This document shows, piece by piece, positions 30,851 through 38,699 of a stretch of 64,000 bases of DNA (the stretch's first letter is position 1; every line of letters begins with the position of its first letter). The DNA is from an uncultured Clostridium sp. (GTDB lineage Bacteria > Bacillota > Clostridia > TANB77 > CAG-508): positions 1 to 64,000 of the forward strand of contig USDL01000001.1 of assembly GCA_900553365.1 (NCBI GenBank). Direction: 5' to 3'. Under the pieces are notes generated by a model that searched no databases, had not been told where the DNA came from, and saw only the letters and a program-made list of their open reading frames with translations. The translations under genes and the position numbers were made by a program.

Positions 30851-31273
30851 GTCTTTATTAGAACTTTTGTCAGAATTTTTTCTTAAATACATCGAAACTT
30901 GATTAGTAAAGCAATCATGATTAGGACTTGCAACAAGTTTAATTTCCATGTCTTCAGGAGGAGTAACAAAATCTCTAATAAGGTCTACCAATTCTGTCAT
31001 AGAATTAGCTTCAAGGGTAAAGATTAAACCGTCATAAGGAATGCAGCTATAAATCCATTTACCTGATGTACTATCTTGATAACAGTCAGCATTAGTCCAA
31101 ACTTGAGTAGCATCTAAAATACGAACTTCCCAAGGATATTCAATAGTTTCAGAATCTATCTTATACCAATAATTAAATTCTTTATCTCTTAGAATATCAT
31201 CAACTCGGAATTTAGTAATTTCACCAGTCCAAATAGAATAATGACCAACAATTTCAAACAAAGAAGTATCCAT
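30836..31273 (-). CDS. unknown protein
   Basis: 145 residues (MDTSLFEIVGHYSIWTGEI). Aromatic-rich N-terminal beta domain, C-terminal MTELVDLIRDFVTPPED helix. Stop/start contact with the upstream gene. No family recognised. Confidence 0.68.
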   Translation of the reverse strand: MDTSLFEIVGHYSIWTGEITKFRVDDILRDKEFNYWYKIDSETIEYPWEVRILDATQVWTNADCYQDSTSGKWIYSCIPYDGLIFTLEANSMTELVDLIRDFVTPPEDMEIKLVASPNHDCFTNQVSMYLRKNSDKSSNKDLTKI

Positions 31274-31545
31274 TACTCAGTCACCTTAACATAAGTTAAT
31301 TCCATAATATCAGGCTTAACAGGATAAAATTCTCCCTTAATACCTTTGACAATATAATCGCCAACAGAGGCACAGTGATAACCTTCAAGAGTATACATAA
31401 TAAGATTCTTCTTAACGCCATTCATAGTATGCTCTGTCGTAACACAACAATGAGCACCAACAAAGCTTGTAATTTCATCCTCATTATCGCCAGTCCAAAT
31501 AATTGCTTGAACAGCAACAGGCTTCTTAATATATGTCTCAATCAT
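31273..31545 (-). CDS. phage protein of the VQAIIW type
   Basis: 90 residues. KKPVAVQAIIWTGDNEDEI, MYTLEGYHCASVGDYIV and a terminal PDIMELTYVKV strand are the standard blocks of a small Gram-positive phage family (relative of 19133-19459). Function unknown to me. Confidence 0.78.
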   Translation of the reverse strand: MIETYIKKPVAVQAIIWTGDNEDEITSFVGAHCCVTTEHTMNGVKKNLIMYTLEGYHCASVGDYIVKGIKGEFYPVKPDIMELTYVKVTE

Positions 31546-31858
31546 GTTTCTTCACCTTATCCCATTTATACTTTCTTTTAAGCTGATGAAACTTTAACCA
31601 AATCCAAAAAGAAAGAGAAGCATCAATTCCATCAACTTCATTCATAACACGATAGTTGTTAGAATCCTTTTCAGGATGACCATAAACTACTTGGGCATCA
31701 TAACACTGAACAAGATGCTTACCATTTGCTTTGGCTATAATATCAAGCTCGCTTGTATAATTAAACTTATTATCTTTTCTTTCATAATAAGCGCCATATT
31801 CATTTTGACGTACTAATTTATATCCACGTTTAGCAAACTGCTTATCAATGTAATCCAT
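31538..31858 (-). CDS. unknown protein
   Basis: 106 residues (MDYIDKQFAKRGYKLVRQNEYG). Opening resembles small phage proteins starting with a DxxFxxxGYxxxxE pattern. Basic C-terminus. Overlaps the downstream gene by eight bases. Confidence 0.68.
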   Translation of the reverse strand: MDYIDKQFAKRGYKLVRQNEYGAYYERKDNKFNYTSELDIIAKANGKHLVQCYDAQVVYGHPEKDSNNYRVMNEVDGIDASLSFWIWLKFHQLKRKYKWDKVKKHD

Positions 31859-31879
31859 AAAAACACCCTTTTATTTTAC

Positions 31880-32220
31880 TAAATATATAAGGAACAAAAA
31901 CTGATAACTACTGACAGACCAGCTTTTCACTTATCTGTCCTCGGTTTGGCTGAGGAGAGGCTATTCCTTATAAGGGGCTTACACTCAACTATCTTGGTCA
32001 TTTTCATTATCAGTTTTGCTCATTGCATAAGGGTTTAACGTACCCAGTTAAGCAAAGCAACGGTCTTTCTATTGTTACCAGTCCATCAGACTTGGAGGGC
32101 GGTTCAGTGTCGAATACATTGTAACCAGCTAAACTGTATTCCAAGGAATGTTTCGTACAGACCTTACGGATTTCTTGTTTTTTGAAAAGACATCAAGAAA
32201 TATCTAACCATTCTGTCTTT
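31880..32220 (-). ncRNA. structured leader or RNA of about 340 nt
   Basis: No ORF. A long helix GAGCAAAACTGATAA/TTATCAGTTTTTGTTC (31892-32042) encloses GACCA/TGGTC and TCCTC/GAGGA. Upstream, ATTTCTTG/CAAGAAAT and AATACA/TGTATT are further stems. It lies between a tRNA and the 31538-31858 gene. It is not RNase P RNA or tmRNA as far as I can see. Confidence 0.5.
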
Positions 32221-32301
32221 TGGAGCGGCATCGAAGAATCGAACTCCAAACATAATAAAAGTATTGTCCATGGCTACTTTTATTATTACACCAGTTGCCG
32301 C
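32221..32301 (-). tRNA. tRNA-like with very long anticodon arm
   Basis: Acceptor GCGGCA/TGCCGC, T loop TTCGATT, T73, CCA. The central arm is a 12-bp A/T helix with an 11-nt loop GCCATGGACAA. No normal D arm. Could be a Trp-type tRNA or a mimic. Confidence 0.55.
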
Positions 32302-32332
32302 ATATAAACGGAATTATTTATACTCTCATCCG

Positions 32333-32475
32333 TTATTCGAGTTCGTCATTGACTCTCAGTCCACCATCTGAGCCAACAACACCAAGCACGTCATCGGTGG
32401 CATCATCTACAATGACAACAACCGTTTCCACTTCGATACCTACAACAATGTCACCACTATTATTGTAGGGTCTGA
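32333..32475. other. GC-richer low-complexity block between tRNAs
   Basis: On the minus strand it reads as a Val/Asp-rich peptide (DIVVGIEVETVVVIVDD), on the plus strand as a Ser/Thr/Pro-rich one. Neither has a ribosome site. It stands out by base composition from the AT-rich surroundings. Confidence 0.35.
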
Positions 32476-32476
32476 A

Positions 32477-32591
32477 CCCCATAATTGGATTCGAACCAAC
32501 TTCCTCTCCCGATGTGTCTGTTATCACTAAGGAGCTACCTTAGTGTTTACTCAACGTCATTTAACGAGAATGCTCCATTACACTAATGGGG
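32477..32591 (-). tRNA. tRNA-like with about 46-nt insert, anticodon not assigned
   Basis: Acceptor CCCCAT/ATGGGG, T arm TTGG TTCGAAT CCAA and a possible anticodon stem TCTCG/CGGGA. The loop holds a strong hairpin CACTAAGG/CCTTAGTG but no T arm, unlike the two minihelix inserts. No CCA encoded. Confidence 0.5.
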
Positions 32592-32797
32592 ATATAAAAG
32601 AACTTTTTTTGACCATAGGCGTTCTTAAACCTACTCCCATGCCTATATATTTAACATTGCTTGCATTATGTTAAACATCTCATCCTTGAGGTCAACTGGG
32701 GAATCATACAGCCGTTCGGTTTATTTTTAATTTGAGTAAACCTTCCTCAAATACTCCTTCTTCCGCTTTTTTACAGGGATACGGAATCCACGAGTTT
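32592..32797 (-). other. structured spacer
   Basis: No convincing gene. TTGACC/GGTCAA encloses TTTAACAT/ATGTTAAA and ATAGGC/GCCTAT (32609-32692). ATTTGAG/CTCAAAT lies near 32730-32755. Confidence 0.4.
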
Positions 32798-32883
32798 TGG
32801 CGCAGATAACAGGACTCGAACCTGTATTACCTTTCGGTAAGCGGCTGTAGCAGAGCCGTGAGATACCATTACTCCATATCTGC
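32798..32883 (-). tRNA. tRNA-Ser(GCU)
   Basis: Acceptor GCAGATA/TATCTGC, D stem GAG/CTC, stem CGGCT/AGCCG, loop CTGCTAC, variable arm TTACC/GGTAA, G73, CCA. Confidence 0.93.
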
Positions 32884-32896
32884 ATAAGTGAGCAAT

Positions 32897-33020
32897 CTTG
32901 ACACTTTTTTCTAGCCATCCACGGTTAACTATTCCTTGCTCAAGGGATTTGTTAATAAGGAGTCGAACCTTACACGACGTTATTCCAAAAACATAAAATA
33001 AATTTGCTGTGAGTGTCAAC
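32897..33020 (-). ncRNA. ACAGCAA element k with permuted tRNA mimic
   Basis: 5' arm GTTGACACT, CACAGCAA; 3' arm AGTGTCAAG. Inside: T arm TAAGG TTCGACT CCTTA and a closed acceptor built of TTAAC/GTTAA and CCTTG/CAAGG. D and anticodon parts are weak. Confidence 0.62.
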
Positions 33021-33042
33021 TTTTGTTTAAATTTAAATCTGA

Positions 33043-33120
33043 TGGTGGGAGTAACAGGACTCGAACCTGTAAGCCTCCGCCGTGTAAAGGCGGCATTCTA
33101 ACCAGTTGAACTATACTCCC
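33043..33120 (-). tRNA. tRNA-Val(UAC)
   Basis: Acceptor GGGAGTA/TACTCCC, stem CCGCC/GGCGG, loop TTTACAC, A73, CCA. Confidence 0.94.
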
Positions 33121-33256
33121 ATATAATATTGGTTTTTCCATTCCGAAGAGGACTTTCGTATTTCACCAACAAACCTCACGTTACTTAACTTATTTATAGA
33201 CGCTGAGTAATTGCGTCTCAACAACACATTTATTAAGATAAGAAAGGAAAATTATC

Positions 33257-33703
33257 TTAGCCTACTGCTTCTTCAGTTACAGTATCTTCATCAGGGATAA
33301 CATTACCAGTGTTATCAATCTTGTCATTCGAAGGAACAGGATTGTCAGTCTGAATCTGGCTTTCCTTCAACTTTTCATCGTGAAGCTCACGATTCACTTC
33401 ATATACAGCGGCTTCAAGAGCCTTTCGAACTTCATCTGCATTAAGAGTAATACCAAGAGCTTCCATCTGCTGATTGAAATACTTTGTTGCTTCCTGCAAA
33501 CGCTTTTCGACTTCCCGAGGGAACATCTGTTCAACAGCTTTGACTGCAATCAAAGCATACTTGTGAATAAGTTCTGCTTGAGTAAGAGCATGATTAACAT
33601 CGTCCAACTTACCCTTCTTCTTGAGATAAGGGATAAGGACAACTGTAAAAATCAAAGAGCACAAACCAATTACAGCAACTACGATAGGGGTAATATCAGT
33701 CAT
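33257..33703 (-). CDS. LLH-family phage holin
   Basis: 148 residues. One N-terminal transmembrane helix (about 7-27) ends in PYLKKKG. The rest has KYALIAVKAVEQMFP and a C-terminal LNADEVRKALEAAVYEVN block, the pattern of the LL-H holin family (holes in the inner membrane at lysis). The C-terminus is extended by about 40 polar residues. It is unusual to find it alone in the tRNA island; no endolysin is nearby. Own promoter at 33731-33759. Confidence 0.75.
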   Translation of the reverse strand: MTDITPIVVAVIGLCSLIFTVVLIPYLKKKGKLDDVNHALTQAELIHKYALIAVKAVEQMFPREVEKRLQEATKYFNQQMEALGITLNADEVRKALEAAVYEVNRELHDEKLKESQIQTDNPVPSNDKIDNTGNVIPDEDTVTEEAVG

Positions 33704-33730
33704 TTTTCGTACTTCCTTTTTACATTTTGA

Positions 33731-33759
33731 ATTATAACATCTAACAAACTCTTTGTCAA
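33731..33759 (-). promoter_or_regulatory. sigma70-type promoter
   Basis: TTGACA, 17-bp spacer, TATAAT, upstream TTAATAAACA. Confidence 0.93.
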
Positions 33760-33781
33760 GTGTTTATTAAATAAAATTTGA

Positions 33782-33857
33782 TGGAGCAAGATACGAGATT
33801 CGGACTCGCCCTTACGGTTTGGAAGACCGTCGTGCTAACCGCTAACACTAATCCTGC
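33782..33857 (-). tRNA. tRNA-Gly(UCC)
   Basis: Acceptor GCAGGAT/ATCTTGC, stem ACGGT/ACCGT, loop CTTCCAA, T73, CCA. Confidence 0.92.
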
Positions 33858-34010
33858 ATATATGATACCACTCACGCATGAATGGTATCAAACTCCATGC
33901 TCCGTAGAGACCTCATGCTAGCCTGATAGGTTTCCTACTAAGATACCAGTAAAGTAATGAACTTAACCAGACAAACGTAGACTTAACCAATGGAGTATAT
34001 AGCTTAATTA
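33858..34010 (-). other. structured spacer
   Basis: No gene. ACTCCAT/ATGGAGT closes a fold, followed by a strong hairpin GATACCA/TGGTATC just before tRNA-Gly. Confidence 0.4.
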
Positions 34011-34014
34011 ATAT

Positions 34015-34488
34015 TTAATGTTCAAGAACTTCCCAACTCTCATAAGCAATATGATTTTCTCTTAAATAAGAATCAAGAATTTCTTCCTCAGATTGATTTC
34101 TGAGTCTTTCAATTTTTCGCTCTAAGTCTTTGATATAAAAACTTTTTCTTTCAATCTCTTTTGTATATTTGCGCAACTTTGCTTTTACATCTTTAAGTAA
34201 AATATAAATACGCTTTTGTTGGTCATCAGAAAGAGTTGCTAATGAATCTAAAGATTTAATTAAGTCATTCTTTCTCTGACAATATTCTTTATGCTGTTCA
34301 ATATAAGGTTGTCTTTCTTTTTTAGCAATTTCCACTTTATCTGTAAGATATTTAATATCCTCAGAAAGTTTAACAGTCGCTTCAAGATAATAACTCTGCT
34401 TATCCTTGAGCATAGCCTCTTCTGTCATTACAGAATCAAGAGAACAATCTTCATACCAACAATCTATATATTTAAGCCAAACTTTCAT
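34015..34488 (-). CDS. coiled-coil protein of unknown function
   Basis: 157 residues. The central 100 are continuous charged helix (VKLSEDIKYLTDKVEIAKKE, RKYTKEIERKSFYIKDLERK). Short N-terminal Trp-rich segment. Overlaps the macro-domain gene by 17 bases, so the two are co-translated. Confidence 0.72.
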   Translation of the reverse strand: MKVWLKYIDCWYEDCSLDSVMTEEAMLKDKQSYYLEATVKLSEDIKYLTDKVEIAKKERQPYIEQHKEYCQRKNDLIKSLDSLATLSDDQQKRIYILLKDVKAKLRKYTKEIERKSFYIKDLERKIERLRNQSEEEILDSYLRENHIAYESWEVLEH

Positions 34489-34963
34489 AATTATTTTTCA
34501 CAGAAGTCACGCCATTAAAATCATACAAACGTACAATATGGCTTAGTCCTAAAGTATCAGAAATATCTGCGCTGATAATAGACCAATCTCCACCAGCAAG
34601 ACCACACCCAATCATATAAGGCATGGCAATCTCTTCTCCAATGGGAATCATTTCACGAATCTTAAGAAGACATTCATGAAAATATTCATAGTTGGTGTTT
34701 ACATTTGGTCCACCAATACCAACCTGAGAAAACATATTAAGAAAAACTCTATCTTTGTTTTCTTCAATTCGAAGAACTTTACCATAGAGCTCTTCAGGAG
34801 TATGATAACTACAAAACTTATTATACTCCAAATAAACATGAGGATAATTCTTCTTAATTTGAAGAGCAACACCAGCGCCCATTACGCCAAAGGTATTAAC
34901 CTGATGACAAATATACTTTGCCGAAGTCTTAAGGACATCGCCCTGAATAATAGACACTGACAT
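34472..34963 (-). CDS. macro-domain protein (ADP-ribose binding)
   Basis: 163 residues. IIQGDVLKTSAKYICHQVNT and FGVMGAGVALQIKKNYP are the ADP-ribose loops of the phage/Poa1p-like macro group; IAMPYMIGCGLAGGDW is the second loop. Likely hydrolyses ADP-ribosyl groups from nucleic acid, protein or ADP-ribose 1''-phosphate (a tRNA splicing by-product). The ATG follows GGAGAAGG. A second macro protein lies at 41356. Confidence 0.9.
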   Translation of the reverse strand: MSVSIIQGDVLKTSAKYICHQVNTFGVMGAGVALQIKKNYPHVYLEYNKFCSYHTPEELYGKVLRIEENKDRVFLNMFSQVGIGGPNVNTNYEYFHECLLKIREMIPIGEEIAMPYMIGCGLAGGDWSIISADISDTLGLSHIVRLYDFNGVTSVKNNYESLA

Positions 34964-34974
34964 AACCTTCTCCT

Positions 34975-35262
34975 TTATTCTTTATCTGTTTCTTGCAAAT
35001 TTTCCTGTAACTTCTTATAATACTGATGGTATGAATCAAAATGTTTTACAAGAAAATCTTTGTATACTTTAGCAACATAATTAGCAGAACTCATAGGAAA
35101 ATCAATTCCCAAATCTTCTGCAATAACATCTACAGCTTTTCTTAAAGGCTCAGGAGGTGTATTAGTCAACTTAAACTTTTTAGTTTCGGAATCATTATCA
35201 CACCAAGCCTTACCATTTACAACTGTTAGGAATCTAATTGAAGGATTCTTAGAAAGTTCCAA
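34975..35262 (-). CDS. small protein with probable TTG start
   Basis: 95 residues. The promoter -10 (35286-35291) forces a start downstream of it; the only candidate is TTG at 35260-35262, seven bases after GAGGA. The transcript leader would be under 20 nt. Central DVIAEDLGIDFP helix. No family recognised. Confidence 0.6.
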   Translation of the reverse strand: MELSKNPSIRFLTVVNGKAWCDNDSETKKFKLTNTPPEPLRKAVDVIAEDLGIDFPMSSANYVAKVYKDFLVKHFDSYHQYYKKLQENLQETDKE

Positions 35263-35285
35263 CTTGTGTTCCTCACTTCTCTTAT

Positions 35286-35314
35286 AGGGTAACACAGATA
35301 TTTAAATCTGTCAA
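35286..35314 (-). promoter_or_regulatory. sigma70-type promoter
   Basis: TTGACA, 17-bp spacer, TACCCT. Drives the 34975 gene, the macro-domain gene and the coiled-coil gene. Confidence 0.85.
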
Positions 35315-35344
35315 GTATTTAATAAAAGAATTTTTTTATTTCCT

Positions 35345-35581
35345 TTACTTTTCATTATCGTCAAATTTACCAGAATAAATAGCTTTTCTACTGACAAACT
35401 TAGCAGCAGAAAAAATAAATACAAATAAGGGAAAGAAAAATGCGCCCAAAGATTCTGTTGGATAAGCAAAATCCCAATAATCTTCATCTTCTTCTGCGAT
35501 GCACTTCATTACACGAGCAAAGAAAATCCACAGAATATGATTAAGAATTAAAACAATTACAATAATCAACCACTTAGGCAT
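35345..35581 (-). CDS. small two-helix membrane protein
   Basis: 78 residues with helices at about 3-22 and 45-62 and an acidic loop between (EEDEDYWD). The ATG follows GGAAAAG. Function unknown. Confidence 0.7.
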   Translation of the reverse strand: MPKWLIIVIVLILNHILWIFFARVMKCIAEEDEDYWDFAYPTESLGAFFFPLFVFIFSAAKFVSRKAIYSGKFDDNEK

Positions 35582-35594
35582 ATCTTTTCCTTTC

Positions 35595-35670
35595 TGGCAC
35601 GCCTACCGAGACTCGAACTCAGAACTAATCTTTAGGAGAGATTTGTTTTATCCAGTTAGACTATAGACGC
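35595..35670 (-). tRNA. tRNA-Arg(CCU)
   Basis: Acceptor GCGTCTA/TAGGCGT, stem AATCT/AGATT, loop CTCCTAA, T loop TTCGAGT, G73, CCA. Confidence 0.9.
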
Positions 35671-35675
35671 ATACC

Positions 35676-36110
35676 TTATTTTTTCTTCTTAGGAACAGCT
35701 TCAACTACAAAGAGGATAGGTTCATTATTTTCTCCTAAAGTAGCTAATGCTTCCATTTCTGCCTTTACATTAAAAGAAGAGGTTTGTAAATGTCTTGCAT
35801 AAAATTCATTTCGAAAATTATAAACATAATCATAATTATGACTAAAATTGTTTTCGACATTAATCCCTAATGTTGCTACTGTAATAAATACATCATACTC
35901 TTCTTTAGGATTTTCTGCAAAGCCAGTATACCCATTACATTTATATCTTACATAAACAGGCGAACCATTTTCTGTTTTTGTATCAACAAAACTCAAGTCG
36001 TAGAATTTTGTATGACAATAAGGACATTCATAATTAGAATTAGCTGAATACTTTTGATGACATTTCGGACAAACAACCTAATTACGATATTTAAAACTCT
36101 TCTTAGACAT
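35676..36110 (-). CDS. zinc-ribbon protein, one TAG (Gln)
   Basis: 144 residues. N-terminal ribbon CPKCHQKY...CPYCHTKF (residues 14-40) lies mostly before the start seen by the standard code; TAG is in KYRN-Q-VVCPKC. Beta-rich C-terminal domain. ATG at 36108-36110 after GAGGTAA. Function unknown. Confidence 0.74.
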
Positions 36111-36118
36111 AATTTACC

Positions 36119-36481
36119 TCACACTGTAAAACAAGACACAGGAATCTTTGTAGGATTCTTTTCTCCTACAACATAAAAAGAAACACCAGAAAGATTAATA
36201 TTATTCCACTCTTCTTTAGTTTTAGAAGAATACGTAGGCCAAAAAAGCCCCTCAAATGTTACAAAATTATTTTCAGGGTCAACATAAAGAGTTCTTACAA
36301 ACCCAACGACTCTTTCATAGCCAATATCTTTCTCACAAGTCATTTCTTCGCAAATGGGAGTCCTAAAACAATCTTTAAGACCTTCCCACATTGCATCTGT
36401 AAGCCAGCTTCCCAACTCATCTCTCTTTAGAGTAAATTCTTGAGTAAGGAACTTTTCATCGGGAGAATAATTTTCAACCAT
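36119..36481 (-). CDS. unknown protein
   Basis: 120 residues (MVENYSPDEKFLTQEFTLKR). ATG at 36479-36481 with AGGA upstream, overlapping the end of the lipoprotein gene by eight bases. Beta-rich, with the strand NFVTFEGLFWPTYSS. No family recognised. Confidence 0.68.
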   Translation of the reverse strand: MVENYSPDEKFLTQEFTLKRDELGSWLTDAMWEGLKDCFRTPICEEMTCEKDIGYERVVGFVRTLYVDPENNFVTFEGLFWPTYSSKTKEEWNNINLSGVSFYVVGEKNPTKIPVSCFTV

Positions 36482-36785
36482 TATTAATTTCCTCAAAAGG
36501 AGTAGTATCCTTAGTAGGAGTACCAAAGGCATTTAGAATAGGAGTAAGATTACCTTCAACATCAGAACAATAATAAAGCCAGCCATTCATATCAGAAACA
36601 ATATGATAAACACGATTTTGTTCATTCTTTACCATATAACCAGTATCAGTAAAACCAACAGGAACGCTATCTACATCAGCCCCGATACTATTCTTGCTAT
36701 TGTTACAACCAGACAATGCCAAAACTGCAACAAAAATCACAACAACAAGAAGACCAGCAACAAACTTATTCCAACTCTTCTGTAT
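36474..36785 (-). CDS. small lipoprotein with apparent ATA start
   Basis: 103 residues. QKSWNK, hydrophobic segment GLLVVVIFVAVLA and lipobox LSGC form a textbook signal peptide, so export and lipidation are likely. There is no ATG, GTG or TTG at the right place. ATA at 36783-36785 sits seven bases after GAGGA. Ends with TGA. It could be a superinfection-exclusion or surface protein. Confidence 0.68.
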   Translation of the reverse strand: MQKSWNKFVAGLLVVVIFVAVLALSGCNNSKNSIGADVDSVPVGFTDTGYMVKNEQNRVYHIVSDMNGWLYYCSDVEGNLTPILNAFGTPTKDTTPFEEINNG

Positions 36786-36823
36786 AATTAATTCCTCACT
36801 TTTTGTAACAAATTTAAAAAATA

Positions 36824-36899
36824 TGGTCGGAGATGTGGGACTCAAACCCACGGCCTCATGGTCCCAAACCACGCGCGCTATCAACTGCGCTAATCCCCG
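36824..36899 (-). tRNA. tRNA-Pro(UGG)
   Basis: Acceptor CGGGGAT/ATCTCCG, D stem GCGC/GCGC, stem CGTGG/CCATG, loop TTTGGGA, A73, CCA. Confidence 0.93.
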
Positions 36900-36989
36900 T
36901 AATATGTGGGCGAGTTATAAATCAATTCATAGTACAGGTACTACTGTTTTCTAACTTCCCTCGCCTCAAGTTTGTTCCGCAAAAGCGAA

Positions 36990-37075
36990 TGGTACGGGTA
37001 GAGGGACTCGAACCCTCACGTCTGCAAGACATTTGAACTTAAATCAAGTGTGTCTACCAATTCCACCATACCCGC
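36990..37075 (-). tRNA. tRNA-Leu(UAA)
   Basis: Type II: acceptor GCGGGTA/TACCCGT, D stem GTG/CAC, loop TTTAAGT, variable arm GTCT/AGAC, T arm GAGGG TTCGAGT CCCTC, CCA. Confidence 0.92.
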
Positions 37076-37114
37076 ATATTTTTTATTGTTTGTCTTTTCC
37101 CTTTCAACATGATA

Positions 37115-37143
37115 ATCATAACATACAATCATCAAATTGTCAA
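37115..37143 (-). promoter_or_regulatory. sigma70-type promoter
   Basis: TTGACA, 17-bp spacer, TATGAT. Heads tRNA-Leu(UAA), tRNA-Pro and the lipoprotein gene. Confidence 0.88.
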
Positions 37144-37149
37144 GGCTTT

Positions 37150-37357
37150 AATAAAACTTTCTTTTTATTTTTCTTTGAAATTCTTATTTAGATGTGTACC
37201 CAAAACCGTTAAAATGATACACTCGCTACCTTTTGATTTTATAGTTGGATGCAAGGTGTCTTTTGGCAACATATTAGGCACTTTGACAAGAAAGCTGTTG
37301 CACCACATTTCTTTACGAGTTATCTTGTCTTCTCGTAACTGCCGATTAACCAACTGT
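37150..37357 (-). ncRNA. candidate small RNA between two promoters
   Basis: A transcript from 37364-37392 should run here before the next promoter. A frame of up to 70 codons exists, but its start lies inside the promoter and no inner ATG has a ribosome site. TTACGAG/CTCGTAA is a clear hairpin. No terminator seen. Confidence 0.4.
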
Positions 37358-37363
37358 ATATTT

Positions 37364-37392
37364 ATATTACCACACAAACATTAATTTGTCAA
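37364..37392 (-). promoter_or_regulatory. sigma70-type promoter
   Basis: TTGACA, 17-bp spacer, TAATAT, upstream TTATTAAACC. Confidence 0.88.
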
Positions 37393-37396
37393 TGGT

Positions 37397-37699
37397 TTAA
37401 TAAAAAAATTCTGACTTTTTCAATGTAGGAGTAATATCTAAATTAGAATTCGCACTTGTACGAGTATAAGTAGAACCAGCCCAATCTGACCCCCACATGT
37501 CAGCCTTGGTAGCAACATACTTCTTATATTTACAAGAAAGCTTTACAGAAAGACACTCAGGATAATCTTTAATACTTTTCTTGAGTTCATTAAAAGATTT
37601 TTCTGCTTTGACCACATCCTCTGTATATTTGCAAATCAATTCGTTTTCACATCCTGAACAAATACCGTATACTCCTCGACCCGCATTAAGCGTCTTCAT
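37397..37699 (-). CDS. unknown protein with Cys pairs
   Basis: 100 residues (MKTLNAGRGVYGICSGCENEL). CSGC, CK and SCKY may form a metal site. I chose the ATG at 37697-37699 with a perfect AAGGAGG. Overlaps the phosphatase gene end by 14 bases. Confidence 0.7.
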   Translation of the reverse strand: MKTLNAGRGVYGICSGCENELICKYTEDVVKAEKSFNELKKSIKDYPECLSVKLSCKYKKYVATKADMWGSDWAGSTYTRTSANSNLDITPTLKKSEFFY

Positions 37700-38213
37700 T
37701 GCTTTTTCCTCCTTCCTTATAATATTCATTTAAAATTAAATTGTAACACAAGGTATTTGGATGATAATACGGATTATCATAAATCTGGCTATCATCCCCA
37801 GTAAAACATTTCATAATACCAGCACAAACTCCAGAAGAACGACTAATTCCAGCATTGCAATGTACAATAATTTTGTCTACTTTATTATACCATTTATTGA
37901 CAAAACCAATAATTTTCTTAGCATCTTTTTCAGTCATAAGCTGATACATGCGAGACTCATATACAAACCCATCTGCGTTTGTATAATTTTCTATAATTAC
38001 GCCTTCATCTTTCTTCCAGTATTTCATACCTCTATATGGCTGAATATCATCAAAAAAGAGAGATAATTGCGCTTTAATATTATTAAACTTGTTAGGAAGT
38101 TGACGCACTCCAATATCGGCAGAATCGTTAATGCTAATTACAATAGAAGATTCTTCATGAGAACCATAACTATACTTAACACAATCTCTACGACTCATAA
38201 CTTGAAACTGCAT
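37686..38213 (-). CDS. tyrosine/dual-specificity phosphatase
   Basis: 175 residues. IIVHCNAGISRSSGVCAGIM near residue 125 is the HCx5R loop with the catalytic Cys and Arg; a general-acid Asp is probably in the DDIQPYRG loop near 55. The fold is the small PTP type of tens of phages. Substrate could be a phosphoprotein, or RNA ends given the neighbouring RNA-repair genes. The ATG at 38211-38213 follows AAAGGAG. Confidence 0.85.
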   Translation of the reverse strand: MQFQVMSRRDCVKYSYGSHEESSIVISINDSADIGVRQLPNKFNNIKAQLSLFFDDIQPYRGMKYWKKDEGVIIENYTNADGFVYESRMYQLMTEKDAKKIIGFVNKWYNKVDKIIVHCNAGISRSSGVCAGIMKCFTGDDSQIYDNPYYHPNTLCYNLILNEYYKEGGKSNEDA

Positions 38214-38243
38214 TGGATTTATCTCCTTTCTTTTTATAAAAAT

Positions 38244-38272
38244 AATATAGCACAATTTTAATTTTTTGTCAA
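38244..38272 (-). promoter_or_regulatory. sigma70-type promoter
   Basis: TTGACA, 17-bp spacer, TATATT. Drives the phosphatase unit. Confidence 0.88.
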
Positions 38273-38282
38273 TAGATTAATA

Positions 38283-38699
38283 TTAGTTTTTATATTGTTT
38301 TTTAAATCTACATTTTTGGACAAACCAATCCTGCAACTCTTTGACTGTAGTTTTCTCTTTTGGATACAGCCATGTATATATACCACTAAACATATATTTT
38401 CTTACAATACATTTATTGGCAGGAATCATTTCGTGAGTGTCAGATATATAATGGTCTGCAACAAAGCTAATAGTAAATTTATCTGCTTTTTCTGTAGCTC
38501 TTACAATACGAGTTAAATATAAATCTTGCCCTCTTTCGACTTCTTTTCCTTTATATTTAAACTCTCCGAACATATATCCGACATCCCAAAGTTCTAAAAT
38601 AAAGTCTAAATCAGAAGGATATATACTAGTTCCCTCAACATTTAGTCCGCTAAAATCTACAAGCTATTTAGCACGTTCAGGATTTTTGAATAAACTCAT
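38283..38699 (-). CDS. unknown protein, one TAG (Gln)
   Basis: 138 residues. The true start (ATG 38697-38699) overlaps the end of the Thg1 gene; TAG occurs in PERAK-Q-LVDFSG. The standard code sees only the last 96 residues. Beta-rich core, basic C-terminus (CRFKKQYKN). No family recognised. Confidence 0.72.

Noticed and set aside
32050..32200. A tmRNA suggested by ATTCGACA
   Set aside because: No tRNA-like acceptor with CCA, no tag frame, and the flanking helices do not match.
32727..32918. A 63-codon minus-strand frame
   Set aside because: It runs straight through tRNA-Ser(GCU) and has no ribosome site.
37165..37377. A 70-codon minus-strand gene
   Set aside because: Its start lies inside the promoter at 37364-37392 and no inner start has a ribosome site; kept only as a candidate RNA.
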